DNA of 64,000 bases from Urechis unicinctus (lineage: Eukaryota > Annelida > Polychaeta > Xenopneusta > Urechidae), in assembly GCA_034190875.2 (NCBI GenBank), contig CM067354.1, positions 10,421,231 through 10,485,230 of the forward strand. Reading direction: 5' to 3'. Position numbers and translations under genes: made by a program. Below are positions 51,100-64,000 of this stretch, piece after piece. A model generated the notes under the pieces. It was not told where the DNA came from, did not search any database, and saw nothing but the letters and a program-made list of their open reading frames with translations. Numbering within the stretch: the stretch's first letter is position 1; each line of letters starts with the position of its first letter.

Positions 51100-51460
51100 T
51101 GTTTGGTCATGTTAACAAAGGCTGCGAAAGCGTTTGATCGGGTTGATTATGGACGATTGCTAGGCCTATAAGCAAGGCATGAGATGTGTCCTATGAGCGT
51201 TCAAGTTATAGGACACATTGAAAGAGTCAAATTGAGCAACGTTTCACTGACCATCTTTATTTTACTCATTAAGTCAAACAAGGGGCTGTTTGGCACTCAT
51301 TTATTCTTTGTGTATACCGACGAGCTACTGTCACAACTCTCCAAAAAGAGATTGATTGTCATGTTGGTCATCGTTATGCCTGGGGTACAAGGCACAGTGT
51401 TATATTGAAAGTATGACAACGCAAGTTGATGCTCTTTAATTGTGAGATTTGCTGTGTAGA
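51100..51460 (+). mobile_element. LINE fragment C, reverse-transcriptase debris
   Basis: Plus strand: VMLTKAAKAFDRVDYGRLL (about 51106-51165) matches the LLDASKAFDRVNY box. GLFGTHLFFVYTDELLSQLS (about 51283-51342) matches QGGVLSPxLFNVYxDELLxxL. DCHVGHRYAWG (about 51354-51386, another frame) matches the GCHVGHRYAG that precedes the YADD box in jockey/RTE-like LINEs of invertebrates. Frame changes and losses are present. The catalytic YADD and the 3' end are missing. This is a different clade from fragments A and B. Confidence 0.8.
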
Positions 51461-52123
<663 letters not shown>

Positions 52124-52710
52124 AAGCGAAATTAAATTTTAACTAACCATTCGTTGACATTACCTGATAACCTTCATATCTTCCTTACAACCATATATTC
52201 GTTTGCCCAAATGGTCACGATAAGGTTTAAACATGAGCGTAGAATATGTTTATTTGAAGTTTTTAAAGATTTGAGAATTTTTGTAATTATAATACCAAAA
52301 AATGTATTTTTTCTATTTATTCGTCTATCTACAGTTTTGAATAAGCTAGCAAAATGCTTCCAATGGTTTATGATGATCATATCTACAACAAATATTATAA
52401 TTCTTATCCTTGATGACGGAAAATGATTTCAAAATCTCTGTACTCCACAAACATAAGCAAGTACATATGTGCTCCAAAGGTTGGATTTATACGTATAAAT
52501 TAGAATCTAGACCATTCGACGACGACCTTTAAAGGACTAAGAGTATATTCCGTGATTATATACTGTCAAAAAGATTTTAAAATGCATTACACGTTTTCAT
52601 TATATCATGTGAGTCATGCCGAATTAATAATTAAAAAATAATGATAGTAAAAATGTATATGAAATAAATTTCAACGAAAGGTTGGGGGCGACGAAGGGTT
52701 GTAGTCGTCT
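52124..52710 (+). repeat. TA-flanked element, copy 1
   Basis: A non-coding element homologous, in inverted orientation, to 62818-63395. Three copies of a 13-base motif mark it: ACCATTCGTTGAC at 52146, ACCATTCGACGAC at 52511, and the inverse GGCGACGAAGGGT at 52687. Shared internal runs include ATGCCGAATTAATAATTAAA and AAAAAGATTTTA. It sits exactly between two (TA)n tracts. Frames of 68-90 codons inside are not conserved. Confidence 0.85.
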
Positions 52711-52924
<214 letters not shown>

Positions 52925-53123
52925 AATGTATATGCATTGAGGCGTCGTTTTTAGCCTTGCAGCGGGTGGGGGGCTTGTCACTAGTGACAATCCAATTATC
53001 TGATATAGCCTCTACTAAGGCTATTCCTACACTAATGGTAATTAGTTAAGCACATCCAGAATGATACACAACATTCAGTTTGCACTAAGAAAGCCTAGCT
53101 TAGTATACCGGCAGACATGACGT

Positions 53124-53330
53124 CTATGGTGATACCTTGTCACCAAACACTAGCCTACTCAACAACACAATTGCGAATTTGGGTATGTACGTATATGCCA
53201 TTATTAGGGCGCATGTCAGGATGACACTGAGTATCGAAGCAATATCGTTATATTGCTCAATCAGAATGAGCATATGAAGAAAGAAACGAAGATGAATTAA
53301 TTCTGGTTCTGCACGAAGGTCACACAATAA
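53124..53330 (-). pseudogene. GABA-B-like receptor TM6/TM7-type fragment
   Basis: The minus frame reads LIHLRFFLHMLILIEQYND, then IASILSVILTCALIMAY, TYIPKFAIVLLSR. In GABA-B receptors TM7 reads FAxxSLxIxFxxxLxMxLIFIPKVxxI, and the (F/Y)IPK end is a family hallmark. The match in spacing and in the IPK motif is good. A TM1-type piece lies 5' on the same strand at 54.1 kb, the expected order. About 150 bases recur inverted at 56973-57140, where the frame is stopped. The frame ends GDKVSP and a stop. It is probably one exon of a decayed receptor. An intact gene was not found. Confidence 0.4.
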
Positions 53331-54059
53331 TATTATTGTGATACAAAGTGATTAATGAGCTCGCGGTGGACGCTTTGACTTTGTGTTGGTATCAATGGTC
53401 TTGATTAGTGTATAAGATATTTATCCTATGACGGCCGAATGATCGAACGGTCCCAATGTTATTACTGCTTTTGATTAGTCTTGCGCCAGCCACAAAACAA
53501 CCCCGTTGGGTCCTCTTTTCGTACATGGATCGTATAAAAAAAATGTTGTAGCTAGTGGTGATGTCTTGATTATTACCAGCATGTATTATCGGCGATAGTA
53601 CTTCCTTAAATATCGTTCTGTTTGGCCAAGGATTCCGGCTATTTGTATAGCATTCTTTGTTAGCGATTAAGTCATCATGCTTTCTACATATTTATCAGTG
53701 GTTTGCCACAACGTGATCGTAACTTACTTCATAAAACGTAGTTCATCACATTTATTGGAGCCGCAGAAGGCATGGTTGAAGATTTATCTGGGGTTGGCAA
53801 TGCGCGTATATCCATGGCAATTCACAAGCATGAAAATAAGACTAAAATCTGACACTTAGGCAAAAAAAAGTTTGTTATACAAATGGGTAGTCAATCCAGG
53901 AAGTTTACTTGTACATTTGTTGAGGTGCTTGAACCTTGTGATTGATTCATAAGATGATCTTATGCTTATTTTCCACACAATACGAATCACAAATACTGCT
54001 GGTGTCGCTAAACGTATTCTATTGAAGGAAATTACTAGATAAAGTAAGTATATTTATAT
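53331..54059. other. Gap, nothing firm
   Basis: Between TM1-like and TM7-like pieces. TM2-TM5 equivalents were looked for and not found. A plus frame at 53677-53859 is unassigned. Confidence 0.3.
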
Positions 54060-54128
54060 AATGTACAAACCACTCTTCTGAGGTCGTTTGGCAGATCAGT
54101 ATGCTTATATATGGTGCGGCAAAGCCAT
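54060..54128 (-). pseudogene. TM1-type receptor fragment, broken copy
   Basis: Plus-strand CTTCTGAGGT, TATGCTTA and AAAGCCATTCCTAA match CTTCTGAGGT, TATGCTTA and AAAGCCGTTCCCAA at 20.36-20.42 kb. The minus frame keeps MLGMAL but is then stopped. An 80-codon plus frame starting here is antisense. Confidence 0.4.
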
Positions 54129-56602
54129 TCCTAACATTTCAAATTTATATTCCATTTAAATATCGGTTCGCACGCCTAATATCTCCTGTCATTTTTAAAA
54201 GTGGCGATGTCACAGTAAAAGCATGTAGCCTGTTATACACGAGACGACGGAAAAATGCCAGACCGACTCAACGTCTCCCCGTTATTTATACTGCTACTTG
54301 CTTGAGTAGATCGGCATATTCACATATTTACATTTATTCCTGATGGCTGTTTCCCTGTTGCTTCCGATCAATTGTATATGCAGCTTGCTTGACACCATTA
54401 CCCATCCTTAGCTATAGATCATCAGCACTCACTCACGGAATATGTTGTTGCGTCGTAAACTTTGTCATCGGAATTTCTGATGTCATCTTCAGCAAGACAG
54501 GATGTTTAGATGCTGCAGTTTATGCCTCTTGCTAAACTTTGCAAAGGCTGGCTTGATGTCTAAATATATCGTGCATTGAAAGAAGTGTTCGTTCACGGGG
54601 CAAGACGGTGACTGATATATTGTGGAATCTAATTCGTCTTATTATTAATCTAAATTTGGCATATTAATTATACAAACGCATTTGCTTTGTTTTGAATATC
54701 AATATGCTATCCCAGCGATGCATTATCATGTGTATTGTGTTCTATAATGTGAGCGTATGATTATCATCTTATCCATTATAAGACAAAACAAGTAAAAACA
54801 TACCAATGCTAGGCTTATTGGCAGTATTTAATTAATGGCACCAATGATTTGACATGCAATAAGCGGGGAAGAAGGATGATTACTGTCAGGCAAATTGCTC
54901 AACCAATGTTGTGTTTTAATAACGACAGTTTGCAATATTAAATGATACACAAGTGCTTACTTTGCAATCGACATGTGAATAGTTTTTATTTCAGAGGCAC
55001 TTTTTTATTTTATTATATAACTATTTTGATTTCGTATATAGCAGTAATTCAGAATCAACTGATATAAAGGTTCTTACATTGTAACAATCAATGAAGGCCT
55101 TCAATTTCCTGGTGGATTGCGAATTGCAAAGGAAAGGGCTTTAGATTTTACCCTAAGAATTCATGACAACTCGAGACGAAGCACAGGTTGTATGGACCGA
55201 TGGAGAGAAAAATGTACATGGCCTGTAGATTTTTCATCGCAAAGGGGCATAAATTACTGTACATCTCCACACACGAGGGCCATCAAACGTTTGTCGAACT
55301 CGAGTGATCAGTGGATCCAACGTATAAATTCCCTCAGATACGTAAATAAACAACACATAAATAGACATGCAGATAAAAGCATATTCTCGTCTAGATGAGT
55401 GAGTTGCTTATAGGTTCCTGTTGTCATTGTTGATGGTGCCCTACGACTGTAATAGCGAGTACCATTCTTTAGTCCATGAGCAGTTGGCCAGAAAGCTTCA
55501 GATTGCTCCAAAGCGAATATGCAGTTGGGACACTAGGTATTCCGGCTGTGGCATCATATGGTTTAAACTGTTTCTATTTTGAGAGTGTTGTATGTATCTG
55601 ACTGAATTTTACACCTTCGATGCACGGATAACTTGCATTCGACAAACATTTGAAGGCGCTAGTATTTCTGGTATACACATTCGCAAGCAGAGGAAGGGAT
55701 GCAGATTTATTTTTCAGATTTCTTTGTCAAAATTATCTTACTTTTTGGCCTTTTTCAAGTGCAAAATTTGGTGTGACTTATTGTGCTATATATTTTCCTC
55801 CCAGTGATTCCCCCCCCCCCTCATTTACCATTTGACCTCCCGTGAAGATTGATAAACCATTATTACCTGACTATTGTTCAGAAGACCATCGTGAACCCAG
55901 ATCACGCATTGCCCTCATTGAATGATTCATAAAGAATATTTTGGGCGAGTATTACTTGACCAAGCGCGACATGCATGGTACAGGAAATCACCTATAAACT
56001 GTCTGGTTAAAGCGGTGATTCGGATTTCAACGGAATATTCACTAGATGAACTATATCAAAGCTACAATTTGCGACTGCTGTCTAGCGCTTTTCAAAGGGG
56101 ACAGTATGGGTCATATACAGTGCAACTTAAATATTTAGTGTGCTTTACATGCGACACATACAGTTTTATATGTGGGGTAGGTCAGTGTTCGGGCCACCCG
56201 TGACATGTCAAAGCTTATCTATGGCCCATTAGCATTCACTCCTCCCTAGAAGTTAAATTGTTATGGTCTATTTAAGTTAAATAATTGAGGTATGGTACTA
56301 GACCATAGATTGCAACAGATGTTTCCCTCAAAATCACCAAGGTCAAGTAAAACACAAGCATCTCTAAAAATTAGGACCCCATATCGGTAACTATAGACAT
56401 TCACATTTAAATAGGTACTTGTAAAGATATAGGGCGGATTAAATTAGATTTTATCACACCTCCAGCGCCAGTTACATATCTTGCTACCGTTCTTTAGGCA
56501 TCTGTCTGATGCTAGCTCTACTGTTTTAATATAGACGATAGCATATAAATACAAAGGTAATCGTAGACTAAGTTATCTGAAGACCTTTATTGAATGATGT
56601 AG
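54129..56602. other. Gap with unassigned frames
   Basis: Plus frames at 55117-55398, 55592-55835 and 55922-56203 (60-93 codons) are unassigned. A 10-C run lies at 55810-55820. No repeat was recognised. Confidence 0.3.
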
Positions 56603-56866
56603 CTACGTTTTGAAAGGCGATCCGGATTTGGTGAAACAAATGGACATTAAACTTTCCAATACGTGGCAAGAAAATAGCATTTTACAATGTGCCACATCCT
56701 GAAATATTTCACTCATCACACTATTATTAGCAATATTCCAAATTCGATCAAATATCCTGGTGATTATCACGACAGCTGCGCCTGATAAAATGCCTACACA
56801 CACGAGCCATTTAAGTAACAGAAACTCCACAGATCTCTTTGTTGTCTTGCGGAAGACTTGAATCAA
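56603..56866 (-). pseudogene. GABA-B-like receptor TM3/TM4-type fragment
   Basis: The minus frame starts VFRKTTKRSVEFLLLKW, continues LVCVGILSGAAVVIITR, IFDRIWN and reaches VAHCKM. In GABA-B receptors the second intracellular loop and TM4 read VFxxxxxKK, then a KL-x-x-x-VG-x-L hydrophobic segment, IWQxVDP and later LEHC-x-x-x-M. The order and spacing agree, including the cysteine. The pre-VF codons contain a frame start without splice support. It lies 5' of the TM1-like 54.1-kb piece, so it belongs to a different gene copy. It is open for 87 codons but no flanking exons were found. Confidence 0.35.
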
Positions 56867-56972
56867 AAGCAGTTATAATACTATGAAAAGAGAGAGACCG
56901 AACTGTTCGATATTCAGCCGTCATTGGATAAATAACTTACACTCGGAAAAAAACCATTGATGCCAATGAGGG
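56867..56972. other. Short gap
   Basis: Nothing seen. Confidence 0.4.
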
Positions 56973-57140
56973 GAGCTCATTAATCAATTGGTATCACAAT
57001 GCTGTCATTGTGTGACCTTCCTGCACAACCAGTATTCATTCAACTTCGTTTCTTTCTTCATATGCTCGTTCTGATTGAGTAAGCAATAAAACGATATTGC
57101 TAAGCACATTTAGGGACATCCTTAACAACGGCATACCAAG
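56973..57140 (+). pseudogene. TM6/TM7-type fragment, inverted broken copy
   Basis: Reverse-complement copy of 53216-53363, about 85 percent identical over the best 120 bases. In the plus frame VFIQLRFFLHMLVLIE parallels ELIHLRFFLHMLILIE, followed directly by a stop where the other copy has Gln. The IPK part is not recovered. Confidence 0.6.
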
Positions 57141-58434
57141 CTAATTTGATAGGAAACAGCATTTATGCACCAGACAAGTACTGACCAAATTGCGTATCTT
57201 ATGTGAGCGCCTACAGATGCAAGGCCCACACGACTACGTTGAGGTTGAAATTTCCCTACTGATTCTCTTGTGTTTCATGTATGTGACAAAGCTATCCATA
57301 TAATTATACTTGATGGCTTTCAACAGGCCATACCCTTATACCTGATAGCGCCCTTGGCTTTCCGCATTATTAACGCTTTGGTCGGTGCACCAGCAGCTGT
57401 CAATATCACAAGTGACTGACACGCATATTCCCTCTACTATGTTTAATTCTTGCAAATACCCAACTTGCATACACTAATTGTACAAATTGTAGCCTTCCCA
57501 ACAATTTCAACCCATATATTTTTCACAATCTAAACCATATTGTATCAAATAGTTTCGTCTCTGCCAGGCTGCATTGACCACAGTACACTTTTATGTGATA
57601 ATGACTGCATCCGAACAATAGGTGGCTAAATGTGTAGCTAAAGTGTGTTCGGGTGAGTGGTATATTTCCGTAATCAGTCGCTATTTCCCACCTGCCAAAG
57701 GTATCTTGAAGCGATTTAAATTATTCTTATGTTCTGCGCCCTAATTTCGTATGTTGAACAATGAAAGAGGCTCCCACAACAAGATGGGAAGATTATGGTG
57801 ATTTGTCGTCGTTGTAGATGTCAGGCAGCAATGTCCAACCGTTGAGACAACCGAGATACTACGTAATATAACTCCCAATAGAATATTTGCAGCGTGCAAT
57901 TTATTGCTGAGCTTGCTCAGTATTAACTAAATGTTGTGTCTCATTTAGGGTATGCTCAACATTTTACCGTCAGTCTAGGTCTGGCGGTGCAGTTAGAGTA
58001 CAGGAGCCTCTATCAAATAATTTAATGTTAAAGAAACAAGATAGAACATTTTTGTGACTGATATATTCATGGCACATACGCATAGAGCAACATTGCTGTT
58101 TTTAGGTATCACTGAGCAGGCAATTATTACTTGTATAACTCAATCACGTGAATAAACTTATAACGCTGAAGCAAAATTGCATTTGACTAAGTTCCCGCAT
58201 GAACAAAATACATTTTCTTACCATGCTCACCAATCAGAATGTTAAGTTTTGTAATATGATCATCGGCTAGGTACTATGCTGTGGTCAGCTAAAGCGGCGT
58301 TTGAAGTAGACTGTTGGCTGACGCGGTACGCTAAATCTTCATGCCGACCCTGATTTCCTAATGTGGTATGCTTGGCAGCGTGAAACCCTGATAACGTTTT
58401 CCTCAAGCATCAGATACGACCCATTAGTGAATAG
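57141..58434. other. Gap, nothing seen
   Basis: No frame of 60 codons and no repeat was recognised. Confidence 0.45.
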
Positions 58435-58720
58435 CTGCTTAATGAACCATATTCAAAGTATGTTTTAGGGTTATCGTAAAAACGAATATGAGCTTTACAA
58501 ATACACTGGATCTAAATAGCCATTTATGAGCTATTTGCTGCATATGTGAGCATATAGTTGTGTCCTATGTACTTGATTGATCCCTTTAATGTCCACAGCG
58601 GTATGTCAGAACATCAATAGACTATGAGTATCATATAGCCTTGTAGTATTCTCGTTATAGAGACATATCAACGGTCGTTCGAAACGAAGTGTTCGGTTCT
58701 TCTGACATTGGTTACTACGT
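58435..58720 (-). repeat. Direct duplication with 49.9 kb, copy 2
   Basis: Second copy of 49871-50150, offset about 8.56 kb, more interrupted on the minus strand. Confidence 0.75.
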
Positions 58721-61700
58721 CCTTTTGTTGATATCTATCTCTTGTGTGAGTTTTGGTTGAATAAGTCATCTCTAGTTTGAAGTTTTTAAAAACATTCATC
58801 CATAAATTGTGTATCATCGATTGTTGCACCTAATCACATGACTGTAAGAATAAGTCGAATATTTCAAAAATGCTGAGTCATTATATATTCAGATGAAACT
58901 CGTACATCATGAAGTATCACAGCAAATACGTCACATGGGAAGCAGTATCACTATCAAGAACAAACAGAAATACGTCAGGCTAATCGCCAAAAGACTGAGG
59001 CAGAGTTTATGATGATTCTCGTCTAGTTTGCCTCTATGTAAACAATGGCTTTGTGCACTCGTAGGAGCCATTGTCGCTTTTGATATAACATGAGAATCTT
59101 ACTCAAAATAGTGATGAAAATTTAATCATTCGTTGTTCAATTATAGAGTAATCTACTAAATTTAAACTTTAATGGGAATGATCCAATTTCTTGAAGTTTG
59201 AATCATTGCTTAGCATGCACGCCATTTAATAGATAGTACGTCACAATAAAATATTTACCCAATATTAGGGAATATATTCGACGTTCGATTTAATTGGAAA
59301 CATGGGGTCATCGATCACATCCTATTTTATAACATGTCGACGTCTACAAACCCTAAAGGTAATGAAGTGGCATTAAACCATCCTGTGTACGATTTGGATT
59401 ATAGTAATTGCTTTGTTTTGTTCTGAATAATTGTGGGCTCCAATATGGGCAGCGTGTTTACTGACATCGTTTCTAACACCATTAAAATATAAATCTACAT
59501 CGCGCATCAAATAAAGAGCTTAAAAAACCACGGTATACATCTGTAAACTTTCCATATGTTTTGAGCACAGGTTTGTATCCCCCCCCCTGGTCCGGGGTAC
59601 AATATGCCCCTCTTACCTCCAGCATGTCATTAGATGCGACTTAATTGAGAGCAACCTGTTGGCCGAGGGTTGTACTCATATCATGAAATCATAAATGGTT
59701 TTAATTATCATTTTGTTCCCATATCTTATATTCCCCCACATATGAGGGCACCATTTGGCTATTAAATTAAGTGAAATAACAAAGGTTTTAGTTTCCATTT
59801 ACTTCTTCATTTGTTCTGATTTGCTCAAACATTTGTAGGCAAATATGACACACTAGTGTTGTCGTTTGACCCTATACTTACCTTGCATTAGATTTGGCAG
59901 CTACAAAGGAAGTAGCAACGGATGATGCATCATCAGCGCAGCCCGTGGCAACTTAGAAACCAATTCTCTTTTATGAGAGTTGTGACTATAACAGCCCCTT
60001 ATTATACTGTTACTCTGAATGTCTAATATTTGCTGCCTAAACATGTTCGGTTGGAGGTCAGCATTCATAAGACAAATATCACACTTCGGTAATAAGCCCG
60101 GCAATCGTGTAATCAACCCGATCGAACGCTTTCAAATCGTTTTAAACGTGTCGTACAAGGCTAAGCAGATCGCGATATGCCATGTAGCTACACATAGAAC
60201 ACTGGCGGTAATAACAACTGCAGTGCAGACAATAACGATTGCTAATATAAAACCCGTATTACATAAGGGCCTCTATCGTGTTTTTGTTTGCTAGCTCTCC
60301 AATTTAATCAAAACGCAGCTATAATGTTATGTATTGAAATGATACCTAGACCGTTTGATCATATAGCGGGATGAACCATTTATATTCGGAATGCCTGGAC
60401 CATTAATGTGTACAAAAAGCCTGGCGGGAAGTCATTAATCGTTCACAGTCACAGTCTTATTATCTTGTGACCTTGGCGAAAATCAGAATTTGTTCCATTT
60501 TATTTGCATTTACATCAGCGGGTTCTGGTAACGTTAGCAACATGGAGGGTCATCGATTTGCCGAGTCAGTCAAACGTGGCACTTTCGGCAACATCATTGC
60601 CAGGACAGTCAAATACTAAAGTGGGCGAGAACACTTTTTTGCAAACATATATTGACTGCTTCAATTTGAGCAAGCCTTGTATTTTTCATTCCTTGTGACT
60701 ACCTTGCTTCAATGAATTAGTTGTGTTATGCTCGTCGGAAGTACTCTTATAAATAGCCTTATTTGGACCAGCAACTGTGACTTCACAAGGCATGTAAGTG
60801 AGCAAATGATGCTCACAATTACCTTATTCGCATTTATGAATGAAGATGTTGAGCCGGCAAGCTTTCTATCATTGATTTTGTTGGCACAGTACAGCTTTGA
60901 TGTGTACTAAACATATTATTGTAACAAACCAATTAAATGTAAATGTTGATAAGATCGTGTTATTACTTTATGTCTTGTTCAAATCGGGATATATGTAGGT
61001 CCATCTAAATTTTTCCGGTAGCGATATTGCAGATGCATCTTGAATGTTCGTCGGTTTGAGATTATTTTTAAGTACGCCATTGAGAACAATTTATTGAATA
61101 TATTTGAATTAGAAGATCACTAACATGTTTAGTGTCCTTAATAAAATATTTGACCATCACGGGATGATCAGGTATATAATTCAATGTATTGTGCTAATAG
61201 ATAGAAGATACTTGTGTTTGCATTTTGACAATAAAATCAATTATGATATCAAGCAATTTGTTTGTGTCTACCATGCGGCATATATGGGTTGAGATTCATA
61301 TCTCGTAAACAAATAAGTAACCAAACTTTATTGTAGTAACTATATTATGAAACGTGATATATAACCTACATTGCCGTTACTACATAGTATCACGACAAAT
61401 TATACTACATGATCCGCTTATAGGTTTCTACATAATCAAATAAAGCACCAATGCAGCCATCAATAGTGGATTATATCGGAACGTCGTGAATTGATTAAGC
61501 TTGTAATCGAGCAACTTAGTAAACTGTTGGTTGCTCAAGTAGTGCATGTCCGTCAGAATTACTGGGCGTTACGATGTAGATTACATCGAGTGATGAGCTT
61601 GGAAAGAGCGCAGGGTGTAGAATGCCGAGGGCCCACGTGGCTACCGCAAAATATACTGAACAAAGGAAAATGGTGTCACAAATTCATCTGTGGTCGGTTA

Positions 61701-62700
61701 CGATGTTATGCGCTGACAGTCGATGAACCGACCATGTTCAGTCGATGTTCTCAACGTGTATACTTTTAGTAAGGTATAATTTCATGCTAGAAGAAAACAA
61801 AATTGTTTTCAGATTTTACTAGTATCGTTGTATTTTTTATTGTTATTGAAAGCCTGCACCAGATGGGAGCATTAGCAGCACATATTGATGGATAGTCAAT
61901 AGGGTATTGTTGGTGGGCAATGACAACCATATTACTTGTTTGTATAATTCCCGCATCTTTCTATTGTGGGGTGCTACTTATAATGGTGTGGGGGGTAAAA
62001 ATTGCAATGACCGCAATTGGAAAGTCAATTTGAAAAGGAGACAGCATCCTGAATATACTGGGACAAAATGACCTCCAATATGTCATGAATTGTTTATGTA
62101 ACTGTAATTGCGTATTATATCCTAACGTTGTCCCTTTAATGCCAACGTGCTGTATTTTGGATCATATATTTTGCCAATGTAGTCACTACAACCAATCATA
62201 TTTGTTTTTATTTCCTGAATTTGGTTACAGTTTTTATCTGATAAACCCAGTTCGGCCGAATAAAAGAACCTATGGCAATTTGTGATCATTTTGACAACAG
62301 TTTCCTTTTATTTAGTTTTCATGATTAGTCAGCCCCATTATCCACTATGAGATCAAACCCATAGCATATTGCACATTTAATTAAACTATAGATGCATTCG
62401 GAGATGTTAAATGATGCCAATTTCCTACAACTTAAAGACGACTGTTTTATCGCTACTGAGTAAGCAGCGGGTTGACATATAAAGCTTCAACGAAGCCAGT
62501 TAAATTTCATAAAATTCTTTGACGATTCGTTAGTTGATAAATGTTGCACCAGCAGAGTCTGCATAAAGGTTGGTAAGTTAGTGCGTTCATTGCCTAGTTA
62601 ACATCTGATATTGAACAATCCGAGTGTGTTTAGGCTCATATCACAGTATTTAAACGCACCCAGGAACATTTAGAAATACTAATCAGCTTAGAAAAAAGAG
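58721..62700. other. Gap with unassigned frames
   Basis: Frames at 60019-60294, 60504-60698, 60728-60910, 61491-61769 and 62085-62285 (plus) and 59901-60116 (minus) are unassigned. A 9-C run lies near 59579-59587. The 61.5-kb frame (92 codons) is rich in Arg and Cys but shows no known motif. Confidence 0.3.
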
Positions 62701-62703
62701 ATT

Positions 62704-62761
62704 AACATTAGATTATATATATAAATGTATATATATGTATATACACTGATATACATATATA

Positions 62762-62815
<54 letters not shown>

Positions 62816-62826
62816 TATATATATAG
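62704..62826. repeat. (TA)n microsatellite, right end of element copy 2
   Basis: TA-rich tract with an interrupted start (62704-62768) and about 50 pure bases, adjoining the element end at 62827. Confidence 0.95.
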
Positions 62827-63395
62827 ACTTCAACCATTCGTGGACAATTTTTTTAAGTACATTTTAACTATAATTATTTTTTAATTATTAATTCGGCATA
62901 CCTTTAATAATATAATATTAAAGTTTAATGCAAATAAAATCTTTTTGCCGCTTGATATTCCTCGTATGTACTTTTAGTCCTCCAAAGGTCGTCCACGAAT
63001 GGTCAAGATACTAATTTATACGAATAAATCGAGCCTTGCGTGCACATGTATATTTGCGAATAATTGTGGAATACAGAAATTTTAAAATAATTTTCCGTCA
63101 TTATGGATTAGAATTATAATATTTGATTTAGATATCATCATAATGAGCCATTGGCAGCGTTTTGCGAACTTATTGAAAGTTGTAAATAGACGAATAATGA
63201 TAAAAAATAGTTTTTCATTGTCAAAATTTAAAAAAAAATTCATAACTTGAAAAACTTAAAATTAACATATTCTACGTTCATTTTAAAACATTATTTTGAC
63301 CATATGGGCCAAAGTATATATGGTTTTAAGTGAGATATTGAGGTTATCGGGTAATGTCAACGAATGGTTAGTGTTTAAATTTGGATTTCGCTATT
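62827..63395 (-). repeat. TA-flanked element, copy 2
   Basis: Inverted copy of 52124-52710. The 13-base motif is ACCATTCGTGGAC at 62833 and its perfect inverse GTCCACGAATGGT at 62991, enclosing a 171-base MITE-like unit. A third copy, GTCAACGAATGGT, is at 63356. No frame is conserved between the copies, so the element is non-autonomous. Confidence 0.85.
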
Positions 63396-63508
63396 ATATT
63401 AAAAATTTTAAGAATTCATTCCAAAAAGATTTATTACGTTATAAAGACTAGGCTACCATAATAAAATGTTCAAACCAAAATATTTGGAAAATATGTGCAA
63501 ATATGGGC
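63396..63508. other. AT-rich spacer
   Basis: About 110 bases between the element and the terminal compound microsatellite. Nothing recognised. Confidence 0.4.
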
Positions 63509-63954
63509 AAATATATATATATATATAGAGGGATATATATAGATACATATAAAGAGATATATATATATATATAGAGAGATAGGATATGGAGAGATAGAGA
63601 TATAAATATAGAATATATATAGAGAGAGAGACTTATAGAGAGAGAGAGAGAGAGATATATAGATTTATATATATATATGAGGGAAAAATAGAGAGAGACA
63701 GATCTATATCTATAGAGAGAGAGAGAAATATGTATCTCTATATATATAAATCTCTCTCTAGAGGGATATTTATATCCCTATCTATATCTCTCTCTATTTC
63801 TATCTCTGGATATATATCTCTCTTTAGATATCTCTTTCGAGAGAGAGATCTAGAGAGAGAGATAGAGAGATCTATCTCTCTCTCTATCTCTATCTCTATA
63901 TCTATAGATATATATATATATATATATATCTATATATATATATCTCTATATATA

Positions 63955-63987
<33 letters not shown>
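63509..63987. repeat. Compound (TA)/(GA)/(CT) microsatellite
   Basis: TA tracts with GAGA-rich then CTCT-rich blocks. GAGAGATAGAGAGATC and GATCTATCTCTCTCTC-type segments at 63835-63890 can fold back on each other, so the tract contains a large imperfect hairpin. Confidence 0.95.
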
Positions 63988-63989
<2 letters not shown>

Positions 63990-64000
63990 ACCGGTACCAA

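Overview
This window looks like non-coding or gene-poor DNA from an invertebrate animal. It is AT-rich, with long (TA)n tracts, scattered LINE and DNA-transposon debris, many ancient local duplications, and no long open reading frame that reads as an intact gene. The longest frames that are not microsatellite artefacts are about 115-157 codons. The phylum cannot be fixed from the sequence. A CR1/L2-type LINE with a (TTA)n tail, a second LINE clade, and a spliced THAP/Kolobok-like transposase relic fit many marine invertebrates.

Layout. 0-2 kb: a diverged direct duplication and a minus-strand spliced transposase relic. 4.4-4.6 kb: a 42-bp minisatellite. 6-21 kb: short frames and exon-like pieces that resemble parts of a GABA-B-like class C G-protein-coupled receptor (transmembrane segments and possibly the ligand-domain end), with (TA)n tracts at 11.6, 14.2 and 18.4 kb. 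22.8-26.3 kb: an inverted palindromic repeat around a GC-richer block with MITE-like inverted repeats. 30.8-32.7 kb: a diverged direct duplication. 34.4-36.5 kb: two LINE 3' ends in series. 38-50 kb: second copies of pieces seen at 10-14 kb, and a 700-bp tandem duplication at 41.6-43.1 kb. 51.1 kb: LINE reverse-transcriptase debris. 52-53 kb and 62.8-63.4 kb: two inverted copies of a roughly 550-bp non-coding element that ends in (TA)n. 53-58.7 kb: further receptor-like pieces in both orientations.

The main inference is that much of the window is a graveyard of duplicated receptor-type genes, mostly on the minus strand. Two pieces recur in the same order and strand about 30 kb apart (13.5 then 10.8 kb, and 44.1 then 38.2 kb). 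Other pieces recur at 6.8/21.3, 20.3/27.8/54.1, 49.9/58.4 and 53.2/57.0 kb. The duplications are visible at the DNA level. The GABA-B-like identity rests on short motif matches read by eye and is moderate at best. No search or alignment program was run, so all boundaries are approximate.
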